NCBI GenBank assembly: GCA_030631525.1
Contig: DAOVKY010000049.1
Location: 1-6,232 of the forward strand
DNA length: 6,232 bases
Reading direction: 5' to 3'
Source: a bacterium
GTDB lineage: Bacteria > JAHJDO01
Shown: positions 5,712 through 6,232 of the stretch, piece by piece
Position numbering within the stretch: the first letter of the stretch is position 1
Layout: each line of letters opens with the position of its first letter
Program-made: the position numbers and the translations under genes
The notes under the pieces: generated by a model
Database searches by the model: none
Told to the model about the DNA's origin: nothing
The model's input: only the letters and a program-made list of their open reading frames with translations

Positions 5712-6232
5712 TGAAATTACATACACTCTCAGCTCATGAACTAGCAAAATTGCTTATAAATAAAGATGTGAGTTCTGAGGAACTTACGAAAGCATTATAT
5801 GAGCATATAGAAAAAACAGATAAACAGATTGGAGCGTATATTACCTTAACAAAGGATATAGCCATTGGACAGGCAAAGGAAGCTGATAAAAGGAGAAAGG
5901 AGAAAAGGGACGTTACCCCTCTAACAGGGATTCCGATTGCAATAAAAGATAATATGTGCGTTAAAGACGTTTTGTGTACATGCGGGTCTAAAATGCTCAG
6001 CAGTTTCATTCCTCCATACAATGGGACAGTAATAAACAAATTAAAAAAGTGCGGATTGGTATTTCTTGGCAAGACAAATATGGATGAATTTGCTATGGGC
6101 TCATCTACAGAAACTTCCTATTTTAAAGTTACTAGAAATCCCTGGAATACAAATGCTATTCCCGGAGGCTCCAGTGGGGGGTCTGCAGCAGCTGTTGTGT
6201 CTGACCAGGCGATTTTATCTATTGGTTCTGAT
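5708..6232 (+). CDS. gatA: Asp-tRNA(Asn)/Glu-tRNA(Gln) amidotransferase subunit A, N-terminal part (3' end outside window)
   Basis: GatA is the amidase subunit of GatCAB. It releases ammonia from glutamine, which GatB uses to convert misacylated Glu-tRNA-Gln and/or Asp-tRNA-Asn. The window holds 175 codons of an expected 480-490; the frame is open to the last base. Amidase-signature features are present: Lys80 in PIAIKDN, the GKTNMDEFAMGSS block (121-133), and PGGSSGGSAAAV (152-163), where Ser155 is the cis-serine. The nucleophile serine of GSDTGGS would fall four codons beyond the edge. These positions are one higher than the Lys79/Ser154/Ser178 numbering known from S. aureus, because two Met codons stand in tandem. 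ATG 5708 is chosen since it gives an ATGA overlap with the lgt stop; ATG 5711 is equally possible. No gatC precedes it, so gatC must lie elsewhere. A different amidase is unlikely given the close match to GatA. Confidence 0.95.
   Translation, partial: MMKLHTLSAHELAKLLINKDVSSEELTKALYEHIEKTDKQIGAYITLTKDIAIGQAKEADKRRKEKRDVTPLTGIPIAIKDNMCVKDVLCTCGSKMLSSFIPPYNGTVINKLKKCGLVFLGKTNMDEFAMGSSTETSYFKVTRNPWNTNAIPGGSSGGSAAAVVSDQAILSIGSD

Noticed and set aside
5734..6072. Minus-strand open frame of 112 codons opposite gatA.
   Set aside because: The sense strand encodes clear GatA motifs across the whole span; the antisense frame shows no family features.

Overview
This window is AT-rich, gene-dense bacterial DNA with every recognisable gene on the + strand. 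The core genes are the 3' part of ileS (type I-like isoleucyl-tRNA synthetase with a C-terminal zinc knot), a DksA/TraR-type zinc-finger regulator, lspA, lgt and the 5' part of gatA. LspA and Lgt imply lipoprotein biogenesis. GatA implies an indirect amidotransferase route to Gln-tRNA and/or Asn-tRNA. The compact, overlapping genes, the base composition and one intergenic repeat of the 'GTCATTGCG...GAAGCAATCTC' type would fit an uncultured anaerobic lineage such as Omnitrophota or a neighbouring phylum. That placement is a guess from general impression and not demonstrated by the sequence.

Layout: (1) 1-1115, the end of ileS. (2) 1119-1743, a probable type II toxin-antitoxin pair: a ribbon-helix-helix antitoxin followed by an overlapping PIN-domain ribonuclease toxin. 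(3) 1740-1790, a 16-codon reading frame with a good ribosome binding site and a signal-peptide-like start, which bridges to the next module. (4) 1787-3936, two overlapping genes: a HEPN-domain protein carrying an RNYLAH (R-x4-H) motif and a divergent AIPR-family (abortive infection phage resistance) protein. (5) 3937-4098, a 162-bp spacer with a REP-like dispersed repeat and the ribosome binding site of the next gene. (6) 4099-6232, a tightly packed dksA/traR-lspA-lgt-gatA operon with stop/start overlaps or gaps of only a few bases.

The main point of interest is the roughly 3-kb accessory block (1116 to about 4070) between ileS and the dksA-lspA-lgt cluster. ileS and lspA are close neighbours in many bacteria, so the block looks like an inserted defence cassette. 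It holds two predicted RNase-type effectors (PIN and HEPN) plus an AIPR protein, all in the same direction with overlapping ends, and could be co-transcribed. The HEPN-AIPR pair is the best candidate here for a little-described antiphage or abortive-infection system. Its function is inferred from family membership and gene arrangement only.
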